From NCBI GenBank assembly GCA_039621445.1, contig CP154955.1, positions 13,772,918 to 13,836,917 on the forward strand: a stretch of 64,000 bases of DNA, given 5' to 3'. Source of the stretch: Euglena gracilis (lineage: Eukaryota; Euglenida; Euglenophyceae; Euglenales). The stretch's first letter is position 1. Each line of letters begins with the position of its first letter. Of this stretch, positions 46,145 to 56,590 are shown piece by piece. The translations under genes were made by a program, and so were the position numbers. Under the pieces are notes generated by a model, which worked only from the letters and a program-made list of their open reading frames with translations, had not been told where the DNA came from and ran no database searches.

Positions 46145-46423
46145 GTAGGTGAGGCTGGGCCCTCTCCCCATGTGTATAAAAGTGGTCCCCAAACCCTGGT
46201 TCTTTTTACGGAATCCCCCCCCCTCCAGGGGTTGGCGCTTTTGGCAGGCCGGGGAGGTACGGTACTTTTGACCCCGGTTTTTTTGTCGTTTTTTGACACT
46301 TTTTTGGTGGTTTTTATTTTTTTGTTTGTACTCTCCCCCTGCCCAACGGCCACCCCTAAATTTCCACCACACATGCATATGACCCCCCCAGCCTGTGGGG
46401 TTGTAGGCAAGCACCTCTGATAA

Positions 46424-46552
46424 TGCTGGGCGATGCTGGGCGATGCTGGGCGATGCTGGGCGATGCTGGATTTTTTGGAGGCCAGAGGTGGGTTCCGATG
46501 CTGGGCGATGCTGGGCGATGCAGGGCGATGCTGGGCGATGTTGGGCGATGCT
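46424..46552. repeat. GATGCTGGGC decamer minisatellite
   Basis: Two short blocks of GATGCTGGGC units around a 30-base interruption (TTTTTTGGAGGCCAGAGG). The same unit recurs at 49163-49240, where it also sits beside CCAGAGGTG, so both are parts of one repeated module. Confidence 0.85.
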
Positions 46553-46873
46553 GGCATTTTTTTTGTATATTTTGAAGATTTAAACCATTTTTAGGACAAT
46601 TTTCCCACAAGTCTCCGATATTGCACCTATTTTGGCCATTTTGGGGTTCTTTTTGCTGATTTGGGGCTATTTTGCATTGATTTGGGCAAATATTGGGCTA
46701 ATTTGGGTCAATATGATCACTTTTAGGCATTTTTGGCCATTTTTTGCCTTTTTTTTTGATGATTTTGATGATTTTTCTGGTTTTTTTTGAGTTTTTTTTG
46801 TGGATGTTGTTGGCATTTTGGGCTATTTTAGGTTATTTCAAGCCATTTCAGGTCATTTTGATTGCTCTTTGGG

Positions 46874-47982
46874 CAGGGGCAGGGAGATATTCCGGTCCGG
46901 AATAAACCGGAATAAACCGGAATTGCGAAAACCGGAATAAACCGTAATAAACCGGAATAACCAGAATAAAAGTGCCAGCCAATGGGATGAAAATTCTGCA
47001 AGACACAACAGCAGTGAAGGTGAAGTTTGATGTCTCTTCCTCGGTCAGTCTCATGTCAGATGGATCGGATGAAGAGGGTGGACCACCAATGAAGAAGACA
47101 AGACCTTCCAAAGGCGTGGTGAATAAGGCGAAATGTGGATCAGAGTGGGCAGTTGGCCGATTAGTTCGCCAATTATCCAATTGGTCCGCCGATTCTCCAG
47201 TCAGCCAACTAGAGTTCGGAGGTATAGAATGCTGTCAAATGAGGAACAGAAATTAATCAACTTGTATCCAGAAATAAAGAATCCAAAAATTAGACCCCCC
47301 AAAACATAAGACCCCCCCCCCTGGAGGTTTATAACACATCGGCGTATTTGTGAAGGAACCCCCTGATTGAAGGATGATCCAATTTGACAATGGGATCCCG
47401 CGCTCTTTTGTTGCTCTAACCTCCTGCTTCACTTCTGATACGCCAAAAATTTTGGTTCGGCTAGACCTCAGCTGAGGAGAGGCATCAATCAAACTGGGTT
47501 CACAGAAGCTTTCACACCTTTATGTTTGGCAGAAGCCACGTTCTTCGCGCCAAAATTGATATCAACTCGTTGTGGTGCACGTTGGAAGAAGCAACGAGCA
47601 CTAGGCAGGACAATTTTTGGGAAGAAGCAGGGGAAAAAAAGAAAGGAGGGTCAGGGACCTGCCTCAAGAGAAAACCCTGAGCACCAATCTTTATCAGCTG
47701 ATGTTTCCCGAAAAGGCGGGGGTCTGTTGTGATGCAGACCAGCATCACCAAGTGCAAAGTGACCACTTGGTGGGGCTGGGCAACCATGGAATGCATTCCT
47801 ATCCTGAAGCCCGGGTGAGCCTCAGCCCAATTGTACTTCAAAAAAGTCCTAAGTCCATTCAGACAGAAATGGACCGGAATAAACCGGAATAAATTCCGGA
47901 ATAAACCGGAATAACCCGAAATAAACCGGAATAAAACCCCGGAATAAAATTTTCGGCCGACCGGAATATCTCCCTGCCCCTG
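46874..47982. mobile_element. 1.1-kb hAT-like DNA element
   Basis: 24-base perfect inverted ends (CAGGGGCAGGGAGATATTCC...). Subterminal arrays of CCGGAATAAA lie at both sides (46893-46966 and 47872-47950), arranged like transposase-binding repeats. Flanks share CTTTGGG (7 bp directly adjacent on both sides). The interior holds an unrecognised + open frame (46972-47254, with SDGSDEEGGPPMKKTRP, nuclear-signal-like) and a reverse frame (47526-47870). No transposase domain was identified, so it is probably non-autonomous. Confidence 0.85.
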
Positions 47983-47991
47983 CTTTGGGGC

Positions 47992-48481
47992 CAGGGAATT
48001 TCTTAAGCCGGAGGGTACCCTACCCCCCCGGGGGGGTCCAGCCAGCCAGCAGCTCAAATCCAGCCAGCAGCCCAAATTCGGGCTGGGAGCCCCCCCCCCC
48101 CAGGGGTCGACTGAAATAAAGTCGGGTTCAGCCCGGCCGGAGGCCGGGCCAGCCGGCCGAAGGCCGGGCCAGCCGGCCGCAGGCTGGCCAGCCAACTGGG
48201 CTGCCCAGCTCACCTATCCCTGCATTTTTCCCTCACCACAGCTTCCTCCATCACAGCCCCCAGCCTTGATCTAGCTCCATCCACGATAATGTCGAAAATG
48301 GCAAAAATGTGTTAGAAAATTTTGATTTTCACCGACCCAGCCGAGCCCAGCCCCCTCCAGCCCCAGACCCCCCCCACCCCCCCTGGGGGGGGGTCCAGCC
48401 AGCAGCTCAAATCCAGCCAGCAGCCTTTTTGCCAGCCGGAGGCTGGACCCCCCCCCCGGGGGGTCCTTAAGAAATTCCCTG
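47992..48481. mobile_element. 490-bp TIR element with perfect 8-bp target duplication
   Basis: Ends CAGGGAATTTCTTAAG and CTTAAGAAATTCCCTG are perfect inverted repeats. TTTGGGGC flanks both sides (47984-47991 and 48482-48489). The interior includes GCCGGAGG / GCCGAAGG-rich runs and CCAGCCAGCAGCTCAAATCC, which occurs twice. It abuts the 1.1-kb element and uses an overlapping target. Confidence 0.92.
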
Positions 48482-48521
48482 TTTGGGGCTTTTGTGGTCA
48501 TTTTAGCTATGTTGGGAGCCA

Positions 48522-48910
48522 ATGGATGCAGACATCAGGCAAGATGCAGATACTGGACAAGATGTAGATGCTGGACAAGATGCAGATGCTGGACAAGACG
48601 CAGTGGTTGCAGATGCTGGACAAGGTGCAGATACTGGACAAGATGTAGATGCTGGACAAGATGCAGATGCTGGACAAGAGGAAGATTCTGGACAAGATGC
48701 AGTGGACACAGACACTGGACAAGATGCAGATACTGGACAAGATGCAGACATTGGAAAAGATGCAGTGGTTGTAGATATTTGACAAGATGCAATGGATCCA
48801 GGTATTGGACAAGGTGTACCACACAAGATGCAAATACTGGATATTTTGATATTTGACTAGATGCAGACAGTGGACAAGATGCAGATGTCGGACAAGATGC
48901 AATTTCTGCA
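48522..48910. repeat. 18-bp GACAAGATGCAGATACTG minisatellite
   Basis: About 20 units, many decayed. One frame reads DADTGQ repeats (DAGQDADAGQDA), open for 86 codons, but the reading frame is lost where the repeats degrade and there are no splice signals. I take it as non-coding. Confidence 0.9.
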
Positions 48911-49162
48911 GATATTGGGTTAGCGGTGGATGCAAATGCTGGATTGGCCAAATAAATCAGGGGAGCTTGCGGCCAAAGGTGAGTGAAGTTGGGCAAAGTG
49001 GCCAAAAGTGGCCAAAAGTGGCCAAAAGTGGCCAAAGTTGTACAAGTGGGTACAAAGTGGACAAAAGTGGATGAAGTGGTTGTAGATGCTGTTTTGGATG
49101 CTCTGGACGCAGGCATCTGAGTGGATGCAGGTACAGGAGGTGCACCTCTAAGGGCTTCAAAG

Positions 49163-49240
49163 GCGATGCAGGGCGATGCAGGGCGATGCTGGGCGATGCT
49201 GGGCGATGCTGGGCGATGCAGGGCGATGCTGGGCGATGCT
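49163..49240. repeat. GATGCTGGGC decamer minisatellite, second locus
   Basis: Eight units of GATGC(T/A)GGGC in the same orientation as the 46424 block. Confidence 0.9.
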
Positions 49241-49384
49241 GGGCCCAAGGGCGTGGCTGACCAGAGGTGCTTGGTTGTAGGTGACCTGGAAAATAAGTGT
49301 TTTTTTTGGAACCTGGTTGTACGACCACCCACTGGTCGGGGGTTGTTGGTCCGCTGGGGTGTATGACCCCCCGGTTGGAACCCA

Positions 49385-49610
49385 GTCGTTTGGCAAGGGG
49401 GGGGGGGTACTACTTTTGATAATGTTTGAGGATTTTTGTGGGGCCCCCAGCGCCGAAGGCGTTGCGGCCCGAAAGTGGCCATTTTCAAGAGAAATCAGGT
49501 TGGGTTGGCCTGGGCTTGGACCCAAAACTGACCAGGGGGGGGTGCCTGATGTGGGGGAGTCACCCTGTCGCACCCCACCCCACGGGATTGTTGAGAAAGA
49601 AGCCCGCCCC
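49385..49610. mobile_element. Hairpin-core element fragment
   Basis: G run, then GCGCCGAAGGCG (about 49451), then CCGAAAGTGGCCATTTTC..., ending GTTGAGAAAGAAGCC. It resembles the 24130-24560 and 25790-26120 copies (GGCC..AA.TGGCCATTTT...GAGAAGAAGCC). No target duplication was found. Confidence 0.5.
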
Positions 49611-50077
49611 AAGCAACAAACGCTCTCGAATCGGCATGCTGGAGTAGGCAGAGTGGTTGTTCCACTCCCACCCCCAATGATGACCATATCCCCAAAGATC
49701 AAGCCTCATGGGAACATCCCTCCTCTTTCCAGGAATTTCAAGCATCACCCCCCCCCACAAGCAAAAAAAATTGTCATTTTGGGCCTATCCCGACCGATTT
49801 GTGACATTGGAGAGTCCACCACAGGGCCTGCCCAAGGAATTGTCACTTTGACTGGTCCCTGCTGGCATGTGGGACAACTCTCTGGTGGCAGGGTATTAAG
49901 TGAGCGGTGGTTTTGTGGGGGGGGGTCCACACCCTCTCCCTCCTTACTGGGAGGGTTCCACGTCCCCCGGAGCCAAAAAAAGTTTCCGGCGCACCAGGGA
50001 GTCCTTTTTTTCAAGAAAACAAAAAATAAATATAATAAAATAATAAAATAAAGCTGCGAAAACGCATTTTGGACCTA

Positions 50078-50677
50078 CCTCCCCCCCCTTGTCCAACGAC
50101 CGGGCTTGTCTAACGACCCCCCCCCCCGGTCAGAGACGATCTTTTTTGTATACGATGTTGGTTCGGCCAAAATTGCTAAAAGTTGCCTAAAAACAGTCAA
50201 AAATAGCCCAAAATGGCCTAAAATGGCCAAGGGATGGCCAAAGGTGCCCAAAAAGTTGCCAAAAATAGCAAAAGTAAGGCAAAAATGGCCAAAAGGAACC
50301 AAAAACAGCCTAAAGTGGCCAAAATTGGGCAAAGGGGCCAAAGTGTGGCCAACAGTTGCCAAAGGTGGCCAAAAGCGACAAAACATTGCAAAAAGCGGTC
50401 AAAAATGCCTAAAAATTCCCAAAAGTGCCCCAAAAATGTCCAAAAATGGCCAAAAGTGGCCAACCGTAGTCAAGAAATAGCATAAATGGCCAAAAACAGC
50501 CCAAAAATGGCCATATACCCCCATCTATGGTAAATTTTCCTCCGACTTGGGGTCCACCCCGCTTGTGTAATGAACCCCCCCCCCCCGGTCGGAGACGAAA
50601 TTTGGCCATTTCAGCGACCGCCCCCCCCCCCGGTCGGAGACGAACATTAGTGGTCGTTGGACAAGGGGGGGGGGAGG
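50078..50677. mobile_element. TIR element, TTGTCCAACGACC family, enclosing TGGCCAAAA repeats
   Basis: Ends CCCCCCTTGTCCAACGACC and GGTCGTTGGACAAGGGGGG are inverted. CCCCGGTCAGAGACGA / CCCCGGTCGGAGACGA modules occur three times inside. The middle (about 50158-50520) is an irregular AATGGCCAAAAGTGGCC repeat. It is related to the TATGTCCAACGACC family, but the flanks are not a clear TA duplication. Confidence 0.7.
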
Positions 50678-50711
50678 CAAAAAAGGCAAATCTTTTCAGT
50701 GTTTTGCGATG

Positions 50712-50981
50712 CAGAAATTTCTTTTACAAGGGGGGTTCCGACCCACTCCCCCTCCGGGGAGCGGGGAGGCGGGGGGTGGGTGGATCCGGGCCGGACCCCC
50801 TCCCCAGGGTCCCCGCACCGGAGGCGCCGGGTATACCTTTTCGGCGGAAGCGCCGAAAATTTTTGAAAATTGCCTTTAACGGGCCCGGTTTTGGGGGGTC
50901 CCCCCCCCGGGGGGGGAGGTCCCGCGCCACTCTGGGTGGGTGTGGGGGACCCCCCCCGGGGGGGTCTTAAAAAGAAGCCTG
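50712..50981. mobile_element. CAGGCTTC-family copy with decayed left end
   Basis: The right end CTTAAAAAGAAGCCTG is perfect, whereas the left (CAGAAATTTCTTTTACAAG) is diverged. The interior matches the 4429 and 45269 copies, including GGTATACCTTTTCGGCGGAAGCGCCGAAAA and the TTGCCTTTAACGGGCCCG string. No target duplication. It ends 60 bases upstream of exon B7. Confidence 0.7.
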
Positions 50982-51041
50982 GGGGGAGGGGTGGTCGGAC
51001 CCAAGGTGCCTGCCAATACCTCTCCTGCTGTTCCCCAACAG

Positions 51042-51268
51042 GAATTGACAGCAACATCGCCTACCAGCTCTGCGTGGGGTTGCGGTTCTCGGCGCGCGAG
51101 CGACACCGCACGTATGTCATAGCGCAGGCCTCCATCGCCCCAGAGCTGTTCGATGTCTTCGACGACCTGACGCTGATGTCCGGCGGGCGCGTCGTGTACC
51201 AGGGGCCGCGCAGCCAAGTGGTGGAGTACTTCCAGAGCCTCGGCTTCCGGCCATGGTGCGGCAAACAT
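51042..51268 (+). CDS. Gene B exon B7: D-loop to end of NBD1
   Basis: After GTTCCCCAACAG: IDSNIAYQLCVGLRFSARER, then the TYVIAQASIAPELFDVFDDL stretch, then SGGRVVYQGPRSQVVEYFQS. IDSN is the D-loop. The F..FDD......G.VVYQGPR.....F F.S.GF sequence is the classic PDR first-NBD ending. The position of the switch His (HQP in competent sites) reads QAS here, so no switch His is present. The donor is GTGTGG at 51269, phase 0. Confidence 0.9.
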
Positions 51269-51630
51269 GTGTGGGTACCCAGATGGGGATTTCCCTCTAT
51301 TTTGGGCACACGGCCGAAAATTGAAAACAGTTGAACCCTAAAATGGACCATCCATCCCCCTTTTGGACCATTGTCCTCACCCCAGTCATCACAGTCTCGA
51401 CCTGCAGGTCTGGGCATGGCAAAGACCCCTCCCCCTGCGACATAGGCTGCAAGCGCCTTGTCAGTGTTGCAGCATGCAGGCCACAATACAGCAAAGTGTT
51501 GCCTTTTTTTTTGCATTTTTTTTCCCAATAAAGTTGTATCACGTAATCGGAATATCTTTACGAGATCAATTTGTTGTCACCATGAATTGTTATTATTATT
51601 CATCATCCGTGTTAATTATCATCGATATTA

Positions 51631-52036
51631 CCCCCCCCCTATGTCCAACGACCCCCCTATGTCCAATGACCACCCCCCCCGGTCAGAGGACACCTTTTCG
51701 GAGGTTTGACCAAATTTTTGGTCCCGGCGCAAAGCGCCGGGACGAAAAATTTTGCCCAAAAATTGGCCAAAAATTTGGCCAAAATGCCATTTTTGACACT
51801 TTTTGGACAAAAATTTGTCAATACTGCCCAAAATTTTCGGCGCGAAGCGCTGGAAGGGAAAATTTGGGCATTTTTGGGTGGGTAGGGACCCGGGTACCCA
51901 CCAACTTTCTTTTGACCCCATGTCCAACGACCACCCCCCCGGTCAGAGGACACCTTTTGGTCACTACCCTATGTCCAACGACCACCCCCCCCGGTCAGAG
52001 GACAGAGGTTACCGGTCATTGGACATAGGGGGGGGG
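51631..52036. mobile_element. TATGTCCAACGACC-family element flanked by TA
   Basis: Starts CCCCCCCCCTATGTCCAACG and ends GGTCATTGGACATAGGGGGG, between TA dinucleotides (51629-51630 and 52037-52038), as expected for TA-target (Tc1/mariner or Stowaway-like) insertion. It contains two hairpins, CCCGGCGCAAAGCGCCGGG (about 51724) and TCGGCGCGAAGCGCTGG (about 51838), and three internal copies of its own end plus CGGTCAGAGGAC. Confidence 0.85.
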
Positions 52037-52097
52037 TAGATTGCATCGTGTAACAGCAGCAGGAGGGGGGGGGGTGCGAACTGTCACGTCCCCACAG

Positions 52098-52234
52098 CTC
52101 TGGGCGCACTCATGTCACCAGTGCCCCGCCGGGATGCACGCCGCAGACTTCGTCCAGGACTTGCTGCAGCCCGCAGGGCTGGCCAAGTACCGCGCCGCCC
52201 ATGCCCCGAACCCGAACCCGGATTTGGCGCAGCT
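52098..52234 (+). CDS. Gene B exon B8: NBD1-TMD1 linker
   Basis: After ACGTCCCCACAG: LWAHSCHQCPAGMHAADFVQ, then DLLQPAGLAKYRAAHAPNPN. The CP....ADF.Q.L block equals the PDR segment C-P-x-x-K-G-V-A-D-F-L-Q-E-V that follows the NBD. Ending at GTGGCG (52235) leaves phase 2, which fits B9 to give LAQLQSSALCHE. GTACCG at 52187 is an alternative donor. Confidence 0.8.
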
Positions 52235-52238
52235 GTGG

Positions 52239-53299
52239 CGTTTGTGCACCTGCTGACACCGACCCCCTTTCCCAGTCAACACAACGATTGCCACTCCTCT
52301 GGGTCTGGCTTTTCACCCGAACAAGATGCAGAGCTATCTATTGCTCAAGGGTTTGCACCCGGGGGGGGGTGGTGGGGGGCTGGACTGCAGCCAGTCCAAT
52401 CTGGCTAGTGGAAATCCTAGCAGACGCCCCCCCGGGGGGGTAATTGTAACTATATTTCCAGTGACCGGCGCGAAGTGCCCTAAATTTTTTGGACCCCAAA
52501 ACTGGCCAAAAATGCCCCTTTTTGGCCATCTTTGGGATTTTTCGGAACAAAATCAGCCAAAAACACATTAAAAAAAACCTCATTTCCACCTCAGCGCACA
52601 GGACTAGAGAAGATTTTTTCCCAGTCGGGGGGACCCTGGGTAGGAGGAGGTCCAGCTAGTCCATTTTTTTCCAGTGCCTAACAAAATGACTAGTCAATGC
52701 CCCCCCCCCCCAGGGTCCTTAAGCAATGCCCTGCTGCAGAGCTGTGATGAATTGCAGCGTCCCTGTTTCTGGCAAAGTGTCAACATATGAGGTTGTCAGT
52801 TTAATGAGCACTCTCGGAATGTCATTCCACAGAGGTGGTCCTAATGCTCCAGTGGTGTTCACTCCGACATCATTCTATTTTCTTTCATCATGGCAACACC
52901 TGAAATCATGCACCTATTGACTTTGGAATCCATGGTAGTTTTCACCCTTTCGAGCCCTATGAAATCCTACCTGGATAATGTTGTGAGGCCTTTGAGTGAG
53001 CTCTAAAAAGATGCTTCCAATAGTACCGACAAATTCTTCGCTTGAAAGTTTGAAGCGGCGGAAATAATCAGCAACTGTGTTCTGTTGTGAGGAAATCACG
53101 CTTTGGGGAAGACTCAGGAGCGCATTTCAAGTATCTCATATTTTTTAAATTGTAAGAAACATCGCCCTCTCCTCAAAGTCACAATGGCGAATGGTGCAAG
53201 GGTTCGGCATGCCAAAAAGTCTTTAGGCTCCTACCGCTCCGTGTGAAGCGTAGCGCAAGGGACGACTCGATCGCAACCCTACCCCTGTGCCCAAAACTA
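52239..53299. other. Gene B intron
   Basis: Contains GGCGCGAAGTGCC (about 52469) in a C/G-run block. There is a right-hand element end CCTTAAGCAATGCCCTG at about 52717-52733 whose left partner may be the decayed CTATTGCTCAAGGG at about 52339. From 52740 to 53290 the sequence is unique and no gene is seen. Confidence 0.5.
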
Positions 53300-53530
53300 C
53301 CCCCCCCCCTCTATGTCCAACGACCCCCCTATGTCCAATGACCACCCCCCGGTCAGAGGACACCTTTTCGGAGGTTTGACCAAATTTTTGGTCCCGGCGG
53401 CGTGAAGCGCCGGGACGAAAAGTTTTGCCCAAAAATTGGCCAAAAATTTGGCCAAAATGCCATTTTTGACACTTTTTGGACAAAAATTTGTCAAAATTGC
53501 CCAAAATTTTCGGCGCAAAGCGCCGGAACC
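53300..53530. mobile_element. TATGTCCAACGACC-family copy, right end missing
   Basis: Preceded by TA. It has the family left end, CGGTCAGAGGACACC, and both hairpins (CCCGGCGGCGTGAAGCGCCGGG and TCGGCGCAAAGCGCCGG), then breaks off at about 53528 into the sequence leading to exon B9. Confidence 0.8.
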
Positions 53531-53711
53531 CCCATTGGGGTGCGTTGAAGAAAGTGGACCCCCTCTCCATAAACCACTGGGACCCACCCCCCTGCCTGTT
53601 CCCTGTGCGGCTTGCCTACCACCACCCTCATCGGGGAGGGGGGGCGTTTGTGGGTCGGCCTTGTGGCTGTGAATCCCCCCCTCCCCAACAGCACGGAGCA
53701 GATGCACAGAG

Positions 53712-53768
53712 GCAGTCCAGTGCCCTGTGCCACGAGCGCGCCGCGGAGGACATCGAGCTCAGCAAGGA
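53712..53768 (+). CDS. Gene B exon B9: linker continuation
   Basis: The frame QSSALCHERAAEDIELSK corresponds to the weakly conserved PDR linker between ADF.Q and the first membrane helix (family F...S........L). The acceptor GCACAGAG gives phase agreement with B8; an acceptor at 53691 (CCCCAACAG) would add HGADAQR. The right end (GTCCGC at 53769 or GCAGGA at 53773) is uncertain. Confidence 0.5.
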
Positions 53769-53772
53769 GTCC

Positions 53773-54243
53773 GCAGGAGAGCCCAGGCCATTCTTTCCCC
53801 TCATGCGGCATTTGCCCTCCCCCACGTTGTGTTACGTTGTGGTATGTGCTGCTCCGTGCTGAGCTGTGGGTTGTGTGTTGTGTTGTGCCTTATCCACTGC
53901 GTTGTGTTTTTTAATGCTCTGCTTTCACTTGCATTCTTGCGATACTTCATGTTGTGACGTGTTGTTTGTTGGCTGCATGTTGACTTGCGTGTTGTTGTGT
54001 TTTTTTGCCTTTTCTTTTCGGCAATGTTGTTGTCGCAAAATGAATCCAATTTGTTCCATGGCTGACACACATTTCACTGAAGGAGGGGGGATTTTATTTC
54101 AATGCGGCTGCTGATGCTGCTGCTCTTGTTCGTTGTGGTCTCTCAGAAAACGTCAAAGTTCTACTCAAAGGCAGATTGCTGCCCAAGTGGAAGTCGCCAC
54201 TGGCCCCACTTGCGCAGGGGAAGGTATTGGGGAAGTTTCAGAG

Positions 54244-54245
<2 letters not shown>
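53773..54245. other. Gene B intron, no gene seen
   Basis: GT/TG-rich (TGTTGTG, GCTGTGGGTTGTGTG) at 53830-54000, then unique sequence leading into the GTT array. Confidence 0.6.
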
Positions 54246-54281
<36 letters not shown>

Positions 54282-54464
54282 CTTGTTGTTGTTGTTGTTG
54301 TTGTTGCTGTTGTGGTTGTGGTTGTTGCTGTTGTTGTTGTTGTTTCTGTTGTTGTTGCTGTTGCTGATGATCATGCTGATGATGATGCTGATGATGTTAA
54401 TCATGATGATGTTGTTGTTATTGTTGTTGTTGTTGTTGTTGTTGTGGTTGTTGCTGTTGTTGTT

Positions 54465-54498
<34 letters not shown>

Positions 54499-54859
54499 TT
54501 GTTTTTGCTGCTGCTGCTGCTGCTGTTGTTGTTGTGGTTGCTGTTGCTGTTGTTGCTGCTGCTGCTGCTGTTGTTGTTGTTGTGGTTGTGGTTGTGGTTG
54601 TGGTTGTGGTTTGTGGTTGTGGTTGTGGTTGTTGTTGTTGTGGTTGTTGTGGTTGTTGTGGTTGTGGTTGTGGATGTTGTGGTGGTGGTGGTGGTGGTGG
54701 TGGTGGTGGTGGTGGTGGTGGTGGTGGTGGTGGTGGTGGTGGTGGTGGTGGTGGTGGTGGTGGTGGTGGTGGTGGTGGTGGTGGTGGTGGTGGTGGTGGT
54801 GGTGGTGGTGGTGGTGGTGGTGGTGGTGGTGGTGGTGGTGGTGGTTGTTGTTGTTGTGG

Positions 54860-54890
<31 letters not shown>

Positions 54891-55343
54891 GGTTGTTGTT
54901 GTTGTTGTTGTGGTTGTGGTTGTGGTTGTTGTGGTTGTTGTTGTTGTGGTGGTGGTGGTGGTGGTGGTGGTGTTGCTGTTGTTGTTGTTGTGGTTGTGGT
55001 GGTGGTGCTGGTTGTGGTTGCTGTGGTTGTGGTTGTGGTTGTGGTTGTGGTTGTGGTTGTTGTGGTTGTTGTTGTTGTTGTGGTTGTGGTTGTGGTTGTG
55101 GTTGTTGTGGTTGTTGTTGTTGTGGTGGTGGTGGTGGTGGTGGTGGTGTTGCTGTTGTTGTTGTTGTGGTTGTGGTGGTGGTGCTGGTTGTGGTTGCTGT
55201 GGTTGTGGTTGTGGTTGTGGTTGTGGTTGTGGTTGTTGTGGTTGTTGTTGTTGTTGTGGTTGTTGTTGGTGGTGGTGGTGGTGGTGGTGGTGGTGTTGTT
55301 GTTGTTGTGGTTGTTGTGGTTGTTGTGGTTGTGGTTGTTGTTG
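54246..55343. repeat. GTT / GGT trinucleotide array, left block
   Basis: About 1.1 kb of GTT, GCT, GGT and GTG units. A 177-base segment is duplicated in tandem (for example GGTGTTGCTGTTG at 54968 and 55145). Poly-Val, poly-Leu, poly-Cys, poly-Gly and reverse poly-Thr/Asn/His frames here are artefacts. Confidence 0.97.
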
Positions 55344-55345
55344 TA

Positions 55346-55701
55346 CCCCCCCCCCTATGTCCAACGACCCCCTATGTCCAATGACCACCCCCCCGGTCAG
55401 AGGACACCTTTTCGGAGGTTTGACCAAATTTTTGGTCCCGGCGTGAAGCGCCGGGACGAAAAATTTTGCCCAAAAAATTGGCCAAAAATTTGGCCAAAAT
55501 GCCATTTTTGACACTTTTTGGACAAAAATTTGTCAAAATTGCCCAAAATTTTCGGCGCAAAGCGCCGGAAGGGAAAATTTGGGCATTTTTTGGGTGGGTA
55601 GGGACCCGGGTACCCACCAACTTTCTTTTGACCCCATGTCCAACGACCACCCCCCCGGTCAGAGGACAGATGTTACCGGTCATTGGACATAGGGGGGGGG
55701 G
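55346..55701. mobile_element. TATGTCCAACGACC-family element inserted in the GTT array
   Basis: 356 bases between TA dinucleotides (55344-55345, 55702-55703) with intact inverted ends (CCCCTATGTCCAACGACC and GGTCATTGGACATAGGGG). The GTT repeat continues on both sides, so this is a clean insertion after array formation. It holds both hairpins, CCCGGCGTGAAGCGCCGGG and TCGGCGCAAAGCGCCGG. It is the best-preserved copy of the family. Confidence 0.92.
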
Positions 55702-55703
55702 TA

Positions 55704-56276
55704 GTTGTTGTTGGTGGTGGTGGTGTTGTTGTTGTTGTGGTTGTGGTTGTGGTTGTTGTTGTTGTTGTTGTTGTTGTGGTTGTTGTGGTTGTGGTCGTGG
55801 TTGTTGTTGTGGTGGTGGTGGTGGTGGTGGTGGTGGTGGTGGTGGTGGTGGTGGTGGTGGTGGTGGTGGTGGGTGGTGGTGGGGGGGGGGTGGTGGGTGG
55901 GGGAGGGGGGGGGTGGGGGGTGGTGGGTGGTGGGTGGGGGTGGGTGGGGGGGGGTGGTGGGTGGTGGGTGGTGGGTGGTGGGGGGTGGGTGGTGGGTGGT
56001 GGGTGGTGGGTGGTGGGTGGGGGGTGGGGGGGGGGGGGTGGTGGGTGGTGGGTGGTGGGTGGTGGGTGGTGGGTGGTGGGTGGGTGGTGGGTGGGTGGTG
56101 GGTGGGGGGGGGGGGTGGTGGGTGGTGGGTGGTGGGTGGTGGGTGGTGGGTGGTGGGTGGTGGGTGGTGGGTGGTGGGTGGTGGGTGGTGGGTGGTGGGT
56201 GGTGGGTGGTGGGTGGTGGTGGTTGTTGTTGTTGCGGTTGTTGTGATTGTTGTGGTTGTTGTTGTTGTTGTTGTGG

Positions 56277-56328
<52 letters not shown>

Positions 56329-56329
56329 C
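55704..56329. repeat. GTT / GGT / GGGTGGT array, right block
   Basis: Continuation of the left block, shifting from GTT to GGT, then GGGTGGT heptamers (about 55870-56215), then back to GTT. Confidence 0.97.
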
Positions 56330-56476
56330 CTCCTTGCTGGCTTGTGAGGCGGCGATTCCTCAGTGAGAGGGGTTGGTGTCTGGCAATCAAACACACTCCA
56401 AAAATTGCTGCGAGGTTCCTGCGCCGTCCGGGCGTAGCATTCCACTCCGCCCCCGTCGCACACAGGCGGCACAAAG

Positions 56477-56590
56477 TTCGGCCTGCGCTTGTTGGCCCAG
56501 CTGCCCACCGTGGGCTTCCACAATCGGAAGTTCACCCACCGCTACACCGGCGGCGTGTGGCGGGGCACCGTGCTGTGCATCAAGCGACCA
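56477..56590 (+). CDS. Gene B exon B10: approach to TMD1
   Basis: The frame FGLRLLAQLPTVGFHNRKFT, then HRYTGGVWRGTVLCIKRP. Family proteins have a stretch of Phe and basic residues and then L..KR immediately before the first helix. A GC donor at 56591 (GCGCGG) in phase 0 joins B11 with exact spacing. The only GT (56608) would shift the frame. The acceptor is CACAAAG (56476) or CACACAG (56465). Confidence 0.65.

Noticed and set aside
46424-46552. CRISPR-like regular repeats
   Set aside because: Units are contiguous with no unique spacers, and the genome is eukaryotic. The same applies to 28683-28945, where spacing is irregular.
48522-48782. 86-codon Asp-Gly-Gln repeat protein
   Set aside because: Frame follows an 18-bp minisatellite and decays at its edges; no splice or start context.
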